Origin: Acholeplasma equirhinis
GTDB lineage: Bacteria; Bacillota_I; Bacilli_A; Acholeplasmatales; Acholeplasmataceae
Length of the DNA: 64,000 nucleotides
Assembly: GCF_017052655.1 (NCBI RefSeq)
Contig: NZ_JAFIDC010000001.1
Span: forward strand, 1,240,001-1,304,000
Direction: 5' to 3'
Positions 1 to 7,507 of this stretch are shown in pieces (positions within the stretch are counted from its first letter, which is position 1; the number at the start of each line of letters is the position of its first letter). The notes under the pieces were generated by a model, which did no database searches, was not told the DNA's origin, and worked only from the letters and a program-made list of their open reading frames with translations. The translations under genes were made by a program, and so were the position numbers.

Positions 1-86
1 GATACGATTGAAGCTGTTTTTTGTGCAACTAACTTTTTATTTTCTTTATAGTCGGCTTTAATTTTTATGTTTTGTTGTGCTGTCAT
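1..86 (-). CDS. Carbohydrate ABC transporter permease, partial (N-terminus only)
   Basis: Only the first 28 codons lie in the window; the gene runs off the left edge. The ATG at 86 follows an AGGAGG site 5 bases upstream that overlaps the stop codon of the permease gene before it, so the two are translationally coupled. The visible N-terminus is hydrophilic and lysine-rich (MTAQQNIKIK...), as expected for the cytoplasmic tail of a MalG/UgpE-type inner-membrane permease. The family call rests on operon order (ATPase, MalF-like permease, then this gene) and not on any domain that can be seen. Confidence 0.55.
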   Translation of the reverse strand, partial: MTAQQNIKIKADYKENKKLVAQKTASIV

Positions 87-95
87 GTCGGCCTC

Positions 96-1025
96 CTAAT
101 AATGAACTCTCTTCTTGCTCACATATAGATTAACCACTGTGAAGATCAAGATAATTGCAAACAGTATAACTGCGGCGGCAGCTGCTTTTGAGTAGTGTGA
201 GACAAAATTAATTTCGTCCATACCGATTTTATCAATCTTATCATAGACATATGCAACAACTGTAAGTCTATCAAAATCAAGTGATTTACCCGGTTTAGCA
301 GCAACTGCAAGTACGGATTCATAGGTCTTAAATGAACCAATGAATGAAGTAATTACGATGTAACTAATTAAAGGTGATAATAAAGGAATTGTAATTTTTG
401 TAAGTACTCTATTTTTTGGAGCTGCATCAATTTTAGCTGCATCATAGTACTGCTTAGAAATTGATTGTAACCCACCAATAAAGACTAGAATCTTAAATGG
501 TAATGCATTCCAAATATTATATAGTAAGACTACAAACATCCATCGTTCAAAAGGTGCAGATTCTCCGACCCAGTCTAAATTCAAATTAAAGATTGTATTA
601 ACCAATCCTTCCGGTAGTAAGCCTTGCACACTAGAGTGAGTAAACATTACTGAGAATACCATACCAATTGCAAGTGTATTCGTAACATATGGAATGAAGA
701 ATATTGTTTGGAATACTTTTTGTAATGGTTTGATTGAATTAAGTGCAACAGCGATTAGAATAGCCAAGATAGTTGAGATAGGCACTGATACGAAAACAAT
801 AATCATCGTATTGCCTAGGGCACCTAAGAAGAATCTATCACCTAGCACATGCTGATATGCCATTAAGTCAAAGAACTTACCGAAATCATCTGTGAGTGAA
901 TTATATTGGGTAAATAATGAAATCAATACAGTTTTGACTAATGGATAGAATGTAAATACTATTAAAAGGAACAGTGGAATGGCTAGATAGAGCCATGCAA
1001 TCCTATCTTTCTTATAGTCTAACAT
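96..1025 (-). CDS. Carbohydrate ABC transporter permease (MalF/UgpA family)
   Basis: Membrane-spanning subunit (309 aa) of a sugar or sugar-phosphate importer. About six hydrophobic segments are visible, the first at residues 10-30. The cytoplasmic EAA loop that docks on the ATPase is recognisable near residue 195-215 as YYDAAKIDAAPKNRVLTKIT, followed by the IPLLSPL segment. Length is normal for UgpA/MalF-type permeases without a large periplasmic insert. The ATG shares one base with the stop of the ATPase gene (TAATG), and the stop overlaps the ribosome site of the next permease, so the three are one operon. The substrate cannot be read from sequence; no solute-binding protein is in view. 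Confidence 0.88.
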   Translation of the reverse strand: MLDYKKDRIAWLYLAIPLFLLIVFTFYPLVKTVLISLFTQYNSLTDDFGKFFDLMAYQHVLGDRFFLGALGNTMIIVFVSVPISTILAILIAVALNSIKPLQKVFQTIFFIPYVTNTLAIGMVFSVMFTHSSVQGLLPEGLVNTIFNLNLDWVGESAPFERWMFVVLLYNIWNALPFKILVFIGGLQSISKQYYDAAKIDAAPKNRVLTKITIPLLSPLISYIVITSFIGSFKTYESVLAVAAKPGKSLDFDRLTVVAYVYDKIDKIGMDEINFVSHYSKAAAAAVILFAIILIFTVVNLYVSKKRVHY

Positions 1026-2653
1026 TATGCAATTCTCCTACCAGTCTCTTTATCAAAGATAAATGTTTTACGTGGTTTTAGGTTGAAATTAACAGTTTTC
1101 TTACCATTTAAGTTAACTTCATCGTTATTTAGAATAATTCTCATTGATTCAGAAATTGCATTTTTATGTGATGATACAAGTGCTAAGTCACGGCCAATTG
1201 TTTCAACAAATAATGCATCAACTGTTAATTTGCCATCTTCAGCAAGTTCATATCCTTCAGGTCTAACACCAACGACCACTTCTTTTGCATTTGAATCTTT
1301 AAGTTTAGCAGATTCAAAGACAGCTTTTCCGTCGATCATGACTTTAGTACCATCTAAAGTTGCATTGTAAAGGTTGATTGGTGGTGTACCTAAGAATTTA
1401 GCAACGAATAAGTTTTCTGGTTGGTCATAAACTTCTTGTGGTTGACCTTTTTGTTGTTCTTCACCGAAGTTCATTAAGATAATTTCATCAGAAATTGACA
1501 TTGCTTCTTCTTGGTCATGGGTTACGAATACTGTTGTAATTCCAGTTTCTTTTTGAATACGTTTAATTTCTTCACGAGTTTGTAAACGAAGACGCGCATC
1601 TAAGTTTGATAGTGGTTCATCAAGTAATAATACTTTTGGTTTCTTAACAAGCGCACGTGCAATTGCAACACGTTGTTGTTGACCACCTGATAATTGAGCA
1701 GGTTTCTTGTCTAATTGATCTTCAATACCAACAAGTTTAGCCATTTCAATTGCTTGTTCATTCATATATTTCTTATAGTTCTTGGATTTGGCTTCATGAA
1801 CGAGTTTAACGCTCTCTGGCATCATTGCATCAAGTTTAACTTGGATCTTAGCTTTACGCTTAATTGGATCTGTTTCTTCTGCAACAACCTTAGCGACGAT
1901 TTCTTTTTTATCTTCATTAAATTTAGCTTCTACAGCATTGTATTTAGCTTGAATAGTCTTTAATAAAGTATCTAATCCTTCCGGAGTGATTTCTTGTTTA
2001 GCTAGTGCATAATCAACTTCAAATTGAGCAATCTTTGATTTATGGTTTGCTTTAATTTCAAGTACTTCAGCTTTATATGCTGTTTTAGCGTTTGCTACTA
2101 GAGTTTTATCACCAGTTGCTTTTGCTTCTGCCTTAGCATCTAAGACTTTTTTAGCAGCCGCTAAAAGTGCGCTGTCAAATTGAGCTTTTGCTTCTGATTC
2201 CATTCTTCTAAATTTATTTTGAAGAACTTCTAGTTTTTCTTGATATTCATAATAAGCTTTAGCTTCTGCTGGTGCTTCAAGTAAGTGTGCTTTTTGATAA
2301 GCTTCTTCAATAGACTTCTTGCGAAGATTCATATTTTCTAGTGGGAATAGAATATTCTTTCTCACAGTCATATGAGGATAAAGTGCATAGTTTTGGAAAA
2401 CTAAACCAATTCCTCTTTTTTCAGGTGTTAATTCGGTTACGTCCTCGTCACCGAAGAAGATTCTACCTTCTGTTGGATAGAGTAAACCAGAAATCATATA
2501 AAGTGTTGTTGATTTACCGCAACCTGAAGGTCCTAAAAGACCAACCAGTTTTCCTGATGGGATTACAATGTCTAAATTTGAAACTGCGCGTGTTTCAGTT
2601 TTAGCTTTTGGATCCGCGAATACCTTGGTTAATCCTTCTAACTTAATTTGCAT
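1025..2653 (-). CDS. Sugar ABC transporter ATP-binding protein (UgpC/MsmK type) with about 180-residue insertion
   Basis: ATPase that powers the adjacent permeases. Walker [11 protein letters not shown] is at residues 41-50, Q-loop FQNYALYP near 86-93, signature [16 protein letters not shown] from 321, Walker [13 protein letters not shown] from 341 and the switch histidine in FVTHDQEEA near 376-384; a MalK-like regulatory domain follows. UgpC/MsmK proteins are usually about 370 aa; this one is 542. The excess is a Lys/Glu/Ala-rich, helix-forming stretch at roughly residues 115-295, between Q-loop and signature. Similar enlargements are known in mycoplasma ATPases such as the M. genitalium UgpC homologue. 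First gene of the transporter operon; AAGGAG ribosome site upstream. Confidence 0.9.
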   Translation of the reverse strand: MQIKLEGLTKVFADPKAKTETRAVSNLDIVIPSGKLVGLLGPSGCGKSTTLYMISGLLYPTEGRIFFGDEDVTELTPEKRGIGLVFQNYALYPHMTVRKNILFPLENMNLRKKSIEEAYQKAHLLEAPAEAKAYYEYQEKLEVLQNKFRRMESEAKAQFDSALLAAAKKVLDAKAEAKATGDKTLVANAKTAYKAEVLEIKANHKSKIAQFEVDYALAKQEITPEGLDTLLKTIQAKYNAVEAKFNEDKKEIVAKVVAEETDPIKRKAKIQVKLDAMMPESVKLVHEAKSKNYKKYMNEQAIEMAKLVGIEDQLDKKPAQLSGGQQQRVAIARALVKKPKVLLLDEPLSNLDARLRLQTREEIKRIQKETGITTVFVTHDQEEAMSISDEIILMNFGEEQQKGQPQEVYDQPENLFVAKFLGTPPINLYNATLDGTKVMIDGKAVFESAKLKDSNAKEVVVGVRPEGYELAEDGKLTVDALFVETIGRDLALVSSHKNAISESMRIILNNDEVNLNGKKTVNFNLKPRKTFIFDKETGRRIA

Positions 2654-2699
2654 ATTGCCTTGCTCCTTAGTATATTTTTTTGTTCTTTGTCAATAACAT

Positions 2700-2723
2700 A
2701 AAAAAAGCCCACAACAATGGACT
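2700..2723 (-). terminator. Intrinsic terminator between the leader and the ABC transporter operon
   Basis: On the minus strand the stem AGTCCA / TGGGCT (2718-2723 with 2706-2711, one G-U pair) and loop TTGTTG are followed by seven T. It lies about 50 bases before the ATPase start, so transcripts from the promoter at 2837-2865 must pass it to reach the transporter genes. It may act as an attenuator. Confidence 0.6.
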
Positions 2724-2805
2724 AATCTGAGACTAAAAAAGAAACGTATGTTTCGTTGGTATCGTTTAATTGAATTAAATTGAAGCTAATCATCATTAGT
2801 TTCAT
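2722..2805 (-). CDS. Possible 27-codon leader peptide ahead of the sugar ABC operon
   Basis: An ATG at 2805 opens a 27-codon frame (MKLMMISFNLIQLNDTNETY...) whose TAG stop falls exactly at the foot of the terminator hairpin at 2700-2723. A GGAGG sequence lies 13 bases before the ATG, somewhat far, and a good promoter lies just upstream. The peptide is hydrophobic at its start and rich in Asn/Thr after the middle. The layout (promoter, ribosome site, short frame, terminator, operon) is that of a translated attenuator leader, but no run of one regulatory amino acid is visible. It could equally be chance. Confidence 0.35.
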   Translation of the reverse strand: MKLMMISFNLIQLNDTNETYVSFLVSD

Positions 2806-2836
2806 ATAAATCCAGTTTCCTCCAACTTCACATATC

Positions 2837-2865
2837 ATTATATGATAAAGCCTTCCCAAATACAA
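2837..2865 (-). promoter_or_regulatory. Sigma-A-type promoter of the sugar ABC operon
   Basis: On the minus strand TTGTAT (2865-2860) and TATAAT (2842-2837) are separated by 17 bases. The transcript would start near 2830 and carry the GGAGG site and leader ORF. No cre-like operator was recognised nearby. The rest of the 338-base gap 2654-2991 holds the leader, its terminator and the asnS terminator. Confidence 0.7.
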
Positions 2866-2962
2866 GTATAGACGACCTCTTTACATGTTTTAATTTTTTA
2901 CAAAATTAGCAAAAAAGTTTCTCATCTGTTGTTTATCATTAATTTTTCCAAGTCTTCAGGAA

Positions 2963-2989
2963 AGAAAAAAGTGTGCATAATTGCACACT
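2963..2989 (-). terminator. asnS terminator
   Basis: Just after the asnS stop, the minus strand forms an 8-bp stem, GTGTGCA with TGCACAC plus one A-T pair, with a four-base loop, followed by TTTTTTCTTT. Typical rho-independent terminator. Confidence 0.85.
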
Positions 2990-2991
2990 CA

Positions 2992-4383
2992 TTAGAATTC
3001 TAAATTTTTTGGTGTTCTTGGGAATGGGATGACGTCTCTGATGTTTTCAACACCTGTTAGATAAATTAATAAACGTTCAAATCCTAGACCAAATCCTGAG
3101 TGGACACAACCACCATATCTGCGTAAATCTAGGTACCAATCGAGGTCTTTTTTAGGAATATGCATCTCTTCCATGCGTTTTTCTAGTAAATCTAAGCGTT
3201 CTTCGCGTTGAGAACCACCAACAAGTTCACCACTACCAGCAACAATTAAGTCAACAGCAGCTACTGTTTCATTGTCGTCATTCAATCTCATATAGAAGGC
3301 TTTAATGTCTTTTGGCCAGTTAGTTACAAATACTGGAGTGCCGAAATGTTTTTCTGTTAAATACTTCTCGTGTTCTTTAGCTAAATCTCTGCCATGAGCT
3401 GGTTTATTTTCAAATTTTACACCAGCATTTAGTAAAATATCGATTGCTTCTTTATGTGTAATTTTGGTAAATTCTGAGTTTAAGACGTGATTGAGTTTAT
3501 TTAAAAGTCCATTTTCAACAAACTTATCAAAGAATGCCATTTCTTCTGGGGCATGTTTTAATACATATGAAATGACATATTTAACCATGCTTTCAATCAT
3601 TTCCATATTACCTGCTAGATCTGTGAATGCCATTTCTGGTTCAATCATCCAAAACTCTGACGCGTGAGTCATTGTATTGGAGTTTTCAGCACGGAAAGTT
3701 GGCCCAAATGTATAGATGTTTCTAAATGCCATGGCATAAGCTTCACCTTCAAGTTGACCTGTAACTGTAAGGTTAGCCGCTTTACCAAAGAAGTCTTTTG
3801 AATAATCGATTTCACCATCTTCTGTACGTGGTAATTTGTCTAAATTTAAAGTAGTCACTTTAAACATTTCACCTGCACCTTCACCATCGTTTGCAGTGAT
3901 GATTGGTGTGTTGACATAAACAAAGTCTTGTTCTTGGAAAAATCTATGGATTGCATAAGCAGTTAAGCTTCTAATTCTAAATACTGCAGAGAATAGATTT
4001 GTTCTTGGACGTAGATGTGCAACTTCTCTTAAGAATTCTCTTGTATGGCGTTTTGGTTGAATTGGATATGTTTCATCAGCTCCACCTAAAAGTTCGACTT
4101 CTTTAGCTTTAATTTCAAAAGGTTGGCTACGTTCTGGTGTTAATTCGAGTGTTCCAATAACTTTGATTGATGAACCAACCGTTAAACGTGTTACTTGTTC
4201 AAAGTCTTTTGTTTTTTCTCTTTCATATACAACTTGAATAGTTTCAAAGAAACTACCATCATTTAGATTAATAAATCCGAATTCTTTTTGATCGCGGTGA
4301 TTTCTAATCCAACCTTGTAAAACAATTTCTTGATTTGCAAATGAAGCTGGATCTTTATATATTTGTCTAATTGTTAATTCCAT
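2992..4383 (-). CDS. asnS: Asparagine--tRNA ligase
   Basis: Class IIb synthetase (463 aa, usual length) that charges tRNA-Asn. The N-terminal OB-fold anticodon domain occupies about residues 1-115 (VLQGWIRNHRDQKEFGFINL). Class II motif 2 is FRAENSNTMTHASEFWMIEPE and motif 3 is GFGLGFERLLIYLTG near the C-terminus; GSGELVGGSQREERL is typical of AsnRS rather than AspRS. The start ATG has an AGGAGG site. Expression is probably controlled by the T-box leader directly upstream. Single-gene transcript ending at the terminator at 2963-2989. Confidence 0.96.
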   Translation of the reverse strand: MELTIRQIYKDPASFANQEIVLQGWIRNHRDQKEFGFINLNDGSFFETIQVVYEREKTKDFEQVTRLTVGSSIKVIGTLELTPERSQPFEIKAKEVELLGGADETYPIQPKRHTREFLREVAHLRPRTNLFSAVFRIRSLTAYAIHRFFQEQDFVYVNTPIITANDGEGAGEMFKVTTLNLDKLPRTEDGEIDYSKDFFGKAANLTVTGQLEGEAYAMAFRNIYTFGPTFRAENSNTMTHASEFWMIEPEMAFTDLAGNMEMIESMVKYVISYVLKHAPEEMAFFDKFVENGLLNKLNHVLNSEFTKITHKEAIDILLNAGVKFENKPAHGRDLAKEHEKYLTEKHFGTPVFVTNWPKDIKAFYMRLNDDNETVAAVDLIVAGSGELVGGSQREERLDLLEKRMEEMHIPKKDLDWYLDLRRYGGCVHSGFGLGFERLLIYLTGVENIRDVIPFPRTPKNLEF

Positions 4384-4397
4384 GTTAACCTCCTAAA

Positions 4398-4640
4398 AAA
4401 TAAAATCCTTAGACTGAAAAATTAGTCTAAGGACGAATTATATATTCCGTGGTACCACCTTAGTTCCGGTTGCCCGGCACTCTTTAAACTTTTTAACGCA
4501 AGTTACACGTACAGTTCTACTCATCTTTATGACTTTCTTCTGTCTCTCAAAGGGTTGTTCATATACTTTGATTGTTAATTTTCACCAGCCATTAACTCTC
4601 TTTAAATCTTTCGTATATTACTCGACTTCTCTACGATTTA
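4398..4640 (-). promoter_or_regulatory. T-box leader (asparagine) of asnS
   Basis: On the minus strand the leader shows a long stem I, a specifier region with AAC A at 4559-4556 (Asn codon followed by A), the T-box core AAGGTGGTACCACGG across about 4446-4460, and a terminator with a 10-bp stem (AGTCTAAGGA at 4424-4433 with TCCTTAGACT at 4406-4415) followed by TTTTATTTTTT. Uncharged tRNA-Asn is expected to stabilise the antiterminator and switch asnS on. The acceptor-pairing bulge reads UGGU. Confidence 0.88.
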
Positions 4641-4645
4641 GTTTG

Positions 4646-4673
4646 ATTATATCAAATTATTAATATTTATCAA
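4646..4673 (-). promoter_or_regulatory. asnS promoter
   Basis: TTGATA (4673-4668) and TATAAT (4651-4646) on the minus strand with a 16-base spacer. The -35 element lies inside the last codons of rmuC. Transcription would begin near 4639, at the foot of T-box stem I. Confidence 0.75.
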
Positions 4674-5802
4674 TGATAGATTCATCTTTTAACTGATCAA
4701 AATCAGACTTTTCGATTTGATAAACCTTTTTATTTAAGCGTTCCATTGGTTTTTCTAAATCATCCGCTACTTTGTTCATCTTATCAATTGCTTTTTTAAC
4801 TTCATCCCAACGTTCAAAGAATAACCTAAAGTCTTTATATAAACCTTCAAGTTCTTTTAACATGCGTTCAGCGTTTTTCTCTCTATCAATATTTGATGCA
4901 ATCACAATAATCATTGTCAGCATATAGACAAGTGTTGTTGGTGATGTAATCCAAACCAATCTTTTTTGAGCAAATTCAATTAAATCTGGGTATTTTGCAT
5001 GAATTTCTGCAAAGACAGATTCAGACGGAATAAACATGATTGCTTGGTCTGCTGTTTCACCTTTTAAAATGTATTTAGAACTAATATCATCAATATGCTT
5101 TTTAATGTTTGTTTTAAAGTCTTTTTGAGCTTGGTTTCTTTCATCTTGTGAGGCTTTATCATCATTCATTAACAAATAGTTTTCTAAACTGAATTTAGAG
5201 TCGATTGGAATGTTACCCACACCTTCAGGACCATAGATAATCGCATCCACCATGGTGCCGTTTGAAAGTTTCTTTTGTTGTTCATATAAGACTTTATTAC
5301 CTTCACCAAAAACATTATTTAAAATATTGTAAAGTTGTGCTTCACCATAGAGGCCGCGCAACTTTTTATCTGATAAGAGTCCGGATAATTCATCTACATT
5401 CGTTGATAATTTCTCTATATTCTTTTGTGTTGTATCAATAACTGTTAATCGCTCCTTGATGCCATTGAATAATTCTTGCGTCGTTTTGAATCCTTCAGTT
5501 AATCGACGTTCAACTTTTTCATTGATTGAGGTCACATCTGTGGTTACTTTATGTGTTAAGTAATCTTTAAATTTGTCGAGTTCGTCTTTAATTTCACCTT
5601 TAGATTTCGCATTAACAAGTTCTAATTCCTTAGCAAATTCATTTCTTAAATGCTCAATTTTAGTGACAAGTTCTTGTTGATATCTTATACGTGCTTCATC
5701 ATCAGTTGATTTAGGCTTTTTGACAAGTAAAAAAATCAGTACACCCATTAGAATGAGCACTAACACCAATACAGCCGATAAAATAATTAATGTTGTTTCC
5801 AT
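4660..5802 (-). CDS. rmuC: DNA recombination protein RmuC homologue
   Basis: 380-aa RmuC-family protein. A hydrophobic anchor at residues 5-28 (LIILSAVLVLVLILMGVLIFLLV) is followed by a long coiled coil to about residue 145 and then the RmuC core with GLYGEAQLYNILNNVF and VDAIIYGPEGVGNIPIDSKF, a nuclease-like fold. The E. coli protein limits inversions at short repeats; its biochemical action is not settled. The core's SKFSLENYL and ITSPTTLVYML segments match the family. A GGAGG ribosome site lies just upstream; the previous gene ends 17 bases before the ATG, so they are probably cotranscribed. Confidence 0.88.
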   Translation of the reverse strand: METTLIILSAVLVLVLILMGVLIFLLVKKPKSTDDEARIRYQQELVTKIEHLRNEFAKELELVNAKSKGEIKDELDKFKDYLTHKVTTDVTSINEKVERRLTEGFKTTQELFNGIKERLTVIDTTQKNIEKLSTNVDELSGLLSDKKLRGLYGEAQLYNILNNVFGEGNKVLYEQQKKLSNGTMVDAIIYGPEGVGNIPIDSKFSLENYLLMNDDKASQDERNQAQKDFKTNIKKHIDDISSKYILKGETADQAIMFIPSESVFAEIHAKYPDLIEFAQKRLVWITSPTTLVYMLTMIIVIASNIDREKNAERMLKELEGLYKDFRLFFERWDEVKKAIDKMNKVADDLEKPMERLNKKVYQIEKSDFDQLKDESIIDKY

Positions 5803-5819
5803 AATTGATCCTCCATTAT

Positions 5820-6740
5820 TTAATCGAGGTAATATACATGGATTGTAAATGAACCATCTTCATCGAAAATTGTTTCTTTATAAATCGTAATGTAGACATC
5901 ATCTGAAAGTAAAATATCATAGTCAGATGGGATAAATCCATCCGGGTCTAAGTTATAGCTTTCTCCATTTACAGATGTCACAGAGCTGTAAGCTCTTGTT
6001 ACCAAATCAGTACAATAAAACTTATATTCCGTATCAAATATAAATAAATAATTATATAAACCACGATCAACTTTGTCTTCAACATAACCTACTGCTTGAT
6101 CAATATCATCTTGAATGGTATTTACATCATTAAATTTTGGTCTAACAGCAAAAATTTCAGGACGATAATATTTACCATAGTATGGGTATTCTGCATGATT
6201 TTCATTTCGATATGGTCGCATCCAATAATTATATGTTTTTTGAGCAGAGACCCCATATATATTTTCCTCATCATATCCTCTATGCGTGATGACATTAAAC
6301 ATTGTTTCTAAATTAAGAAGTCCGTTTGATGTCATACCTGTTGATTGTAAAATTGTATTATTCTTACCAACTAATGCAGCGTGTCCACCCAACCAGAAAG
6401 ATAGCATTTGATGCACAACAGGTACATATGGGAATGGTGATTCAAATGCTAAAAGAATATCCCCTTCAAGTCCTGGGTTCATTCTTTCCTCATCATAGAA
6501 CACATCTCTTGTGTCTTGAAGTTCATAATCATGTACTCTTTGTACCTTATGATAAACATATTTATCACCGTTTGAATGCATGATAGTTTCTTCTTCATAA
6601 GCACGTGATTTGAACTCTTCTAATTTTTCATTCTTCTTATGATTTTCATAGGTCGATACACCAATTGAATACATAAAGAAAAAGAGTGCTATATATAAAA
6701 TTAACTTGAGTATTTTTCTACCAATTTTTCTTTTTTTCAT
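5820..6740 (-). CDS. Membrane-anchored permuted papain-fold amidase (YiiX/NlpC-P60-like)
   Basis: 306 aa. An N-terminal basic stretch and single membrane segment (residues 12-29) suggest an anchored extracellular domain. The body resembles permuted NlpC/P60-type papain-fold proteins such as YiiX: GDILLAFES around 93-101, then a histidine in WLGGHAALVG (His120) and, far downstream, a cysteine in KFYCTDLVTRAYSS (Cys243), the expected permuted His...Cys order. Members hydrolyse amide or thioester bonds; the substrate here is unknown, and classical peptidoglycan is unlikely in a wall-less cell. The family call is from motif order only. Its promoter sits directly on the start codon. Confidence 0.6.
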   Translation of the reverse strand: MKKRKIGRKILKLILYIALFFFMYSIGVSTYENHKKNEKLEEFKSRAYEEETIMHSNGDKYVYHKVQRVHDYELQDTRDVFYDEERMNPGLEGDILLAFESPFPYVPVVHQMLSFWLGGHAALVGKNNTILQSTGMTSNGLLNLETMFNVITHRGYDEENIYGVSAQKTYNYWMRPYRNENHAEYPYYGKYYRPEIFAVRPKFNDVNTIQDDIDQAVGYVEDKVDRGLYNYLFIFDTEYKFYCTDLVTRAYSSVTSVNGESYNLDPDGFIPSDYDILLSDDVYITIYKETIFDEDGSFTIHVYYLD

Positions 6741-6746
6741 ACTGAT

Positions 6747-6752
6747 ATTATA
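6747..6752 (-). promoter_or_regulatory. Extended -10 element immediately before the amidase ATG (leaderless?)
   Basis: TGCTATAAT reads toward the gene on the minus strand, with TATAAT at 6752-6747. The expected start of transcription, 6-8 bases on, coincides with the ATG at 6740, and no Shine-Dalgarno sequence is present between them. No convincing -35 was seen, which fits an extended -10 promoter. Confidence 0.45.
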
Positions 6753-6832
6753 GCATTTAAAGAATATTACATATCCTTTATACCTTTCTCGTTCTTGATA
6801 CTATTATACGATAATACCAAAAGAATTTATGA

Positions 6833-6866
6833 GAAAGAAAAAGTGGAACATTTTGTCCCACTTAAT
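6833..6866 (-). terminator. Terminator after jag
   Basis: Reading the minus strand, AAGTGGGACA pairs with TGTTCCACTT (6854-6863 with 6841-6850, one G-U) and is followed by TTTCTTTC. It would end the rpmH-rnpA-yidC-jag transcript. Confidence 0.6.
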
Positions 6867-6870
6867 TTTT

Positions 6871-7491
6871 TTATTTTCTTTTTGGTTTGATGATGATTGC
6901 ACGTTCGTCGCCTTCACCTTCTGATTCGGTTTCAACATCACGCCATTCAGCTAATTTAGCATGAATGATGCGACGATCAAAAGCATTCATTGGGTCAAGT
7001 TTAACTGCAATTCTTGTTCTTGCAACATCTTTAGCAGTTTTAGTTGCTAAAATTTCAAGTTGTTTTTTACGATTCTCATGATAATTTCCAATATCTAATG
7101 TAACTAAAATTGGATCTTTTGAGAATGATGCTAAATGATTTCTTAATAAAGTTTGTAGGGCAAGTAATGTTCTACCATCTTTACCAATTAATAGTGCATT
7201 TTCTGATGTTTGTAGTCGGTAATAGATTTCATTTGGATTATGTGATCTAAATTCCATCTTGCAATCAATACCAAGTGCAGAAACAATACCCTCTAAATAG
7301 ATTTTACCTTCGGTAGTTAAGTCAATTTTAGGGGTTGCTTTAAATGTAGTTGTTGCACCAACACCGAGAAATCCCTTTTTCTCTTTGACAATTTCAAGTT
7401 CGATTTTGTCTTCTGCGATCTTTAACAATTCAGACGCTTTTTTAAGTGCTTCTTGTTGAGTCTTAGCTTCAATTTCAACTTGTTTTAACAT
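6871..7491 (-). CDS. jag: RNA-binding protein Jag (KhpB/EloR)
   Basis: 206-aa SpoIIIJ-associated protein. It has the N-terminal Jag-N domain (VEIEAKTQQEALKKASELL, then KKGFLGVGA), a KH domain with the GKDGRTLLALQTLLR loop near residues 108-122, and a C-terminal R3H domain (DRRIIHAKLAEWRDVETESEGEGDER, R and H of the R3H signature visible). In Firmicutes it binds RNA with KhpA and affects envelope growth. It follows yidC by 16 bases with an AGGGGG ribosome site, the standard gene order near oriC. Confidence 0.92.
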   Translation of the reverse strand: MLKQVEIEAKTQQEALKKASELLKIAEDKIELEIVKEKKGFLGVGATTTFKATPKIDLTTEGKIYLEGIVSALGIDCKMEFRSHNPNEIYYRLQTSENALLIGKDGRTLLALQTLLRNHLASFSKDPILVTLDIGNYHENRKKQLEILATKTAKDVARTRIAVKLDPMNAFDRRIIHAKLAEWRDVETESEGEGDERAIIIKPKRK

Positions 7492-7507
7492 AGTTTTTAC
7501 CCCCTAT

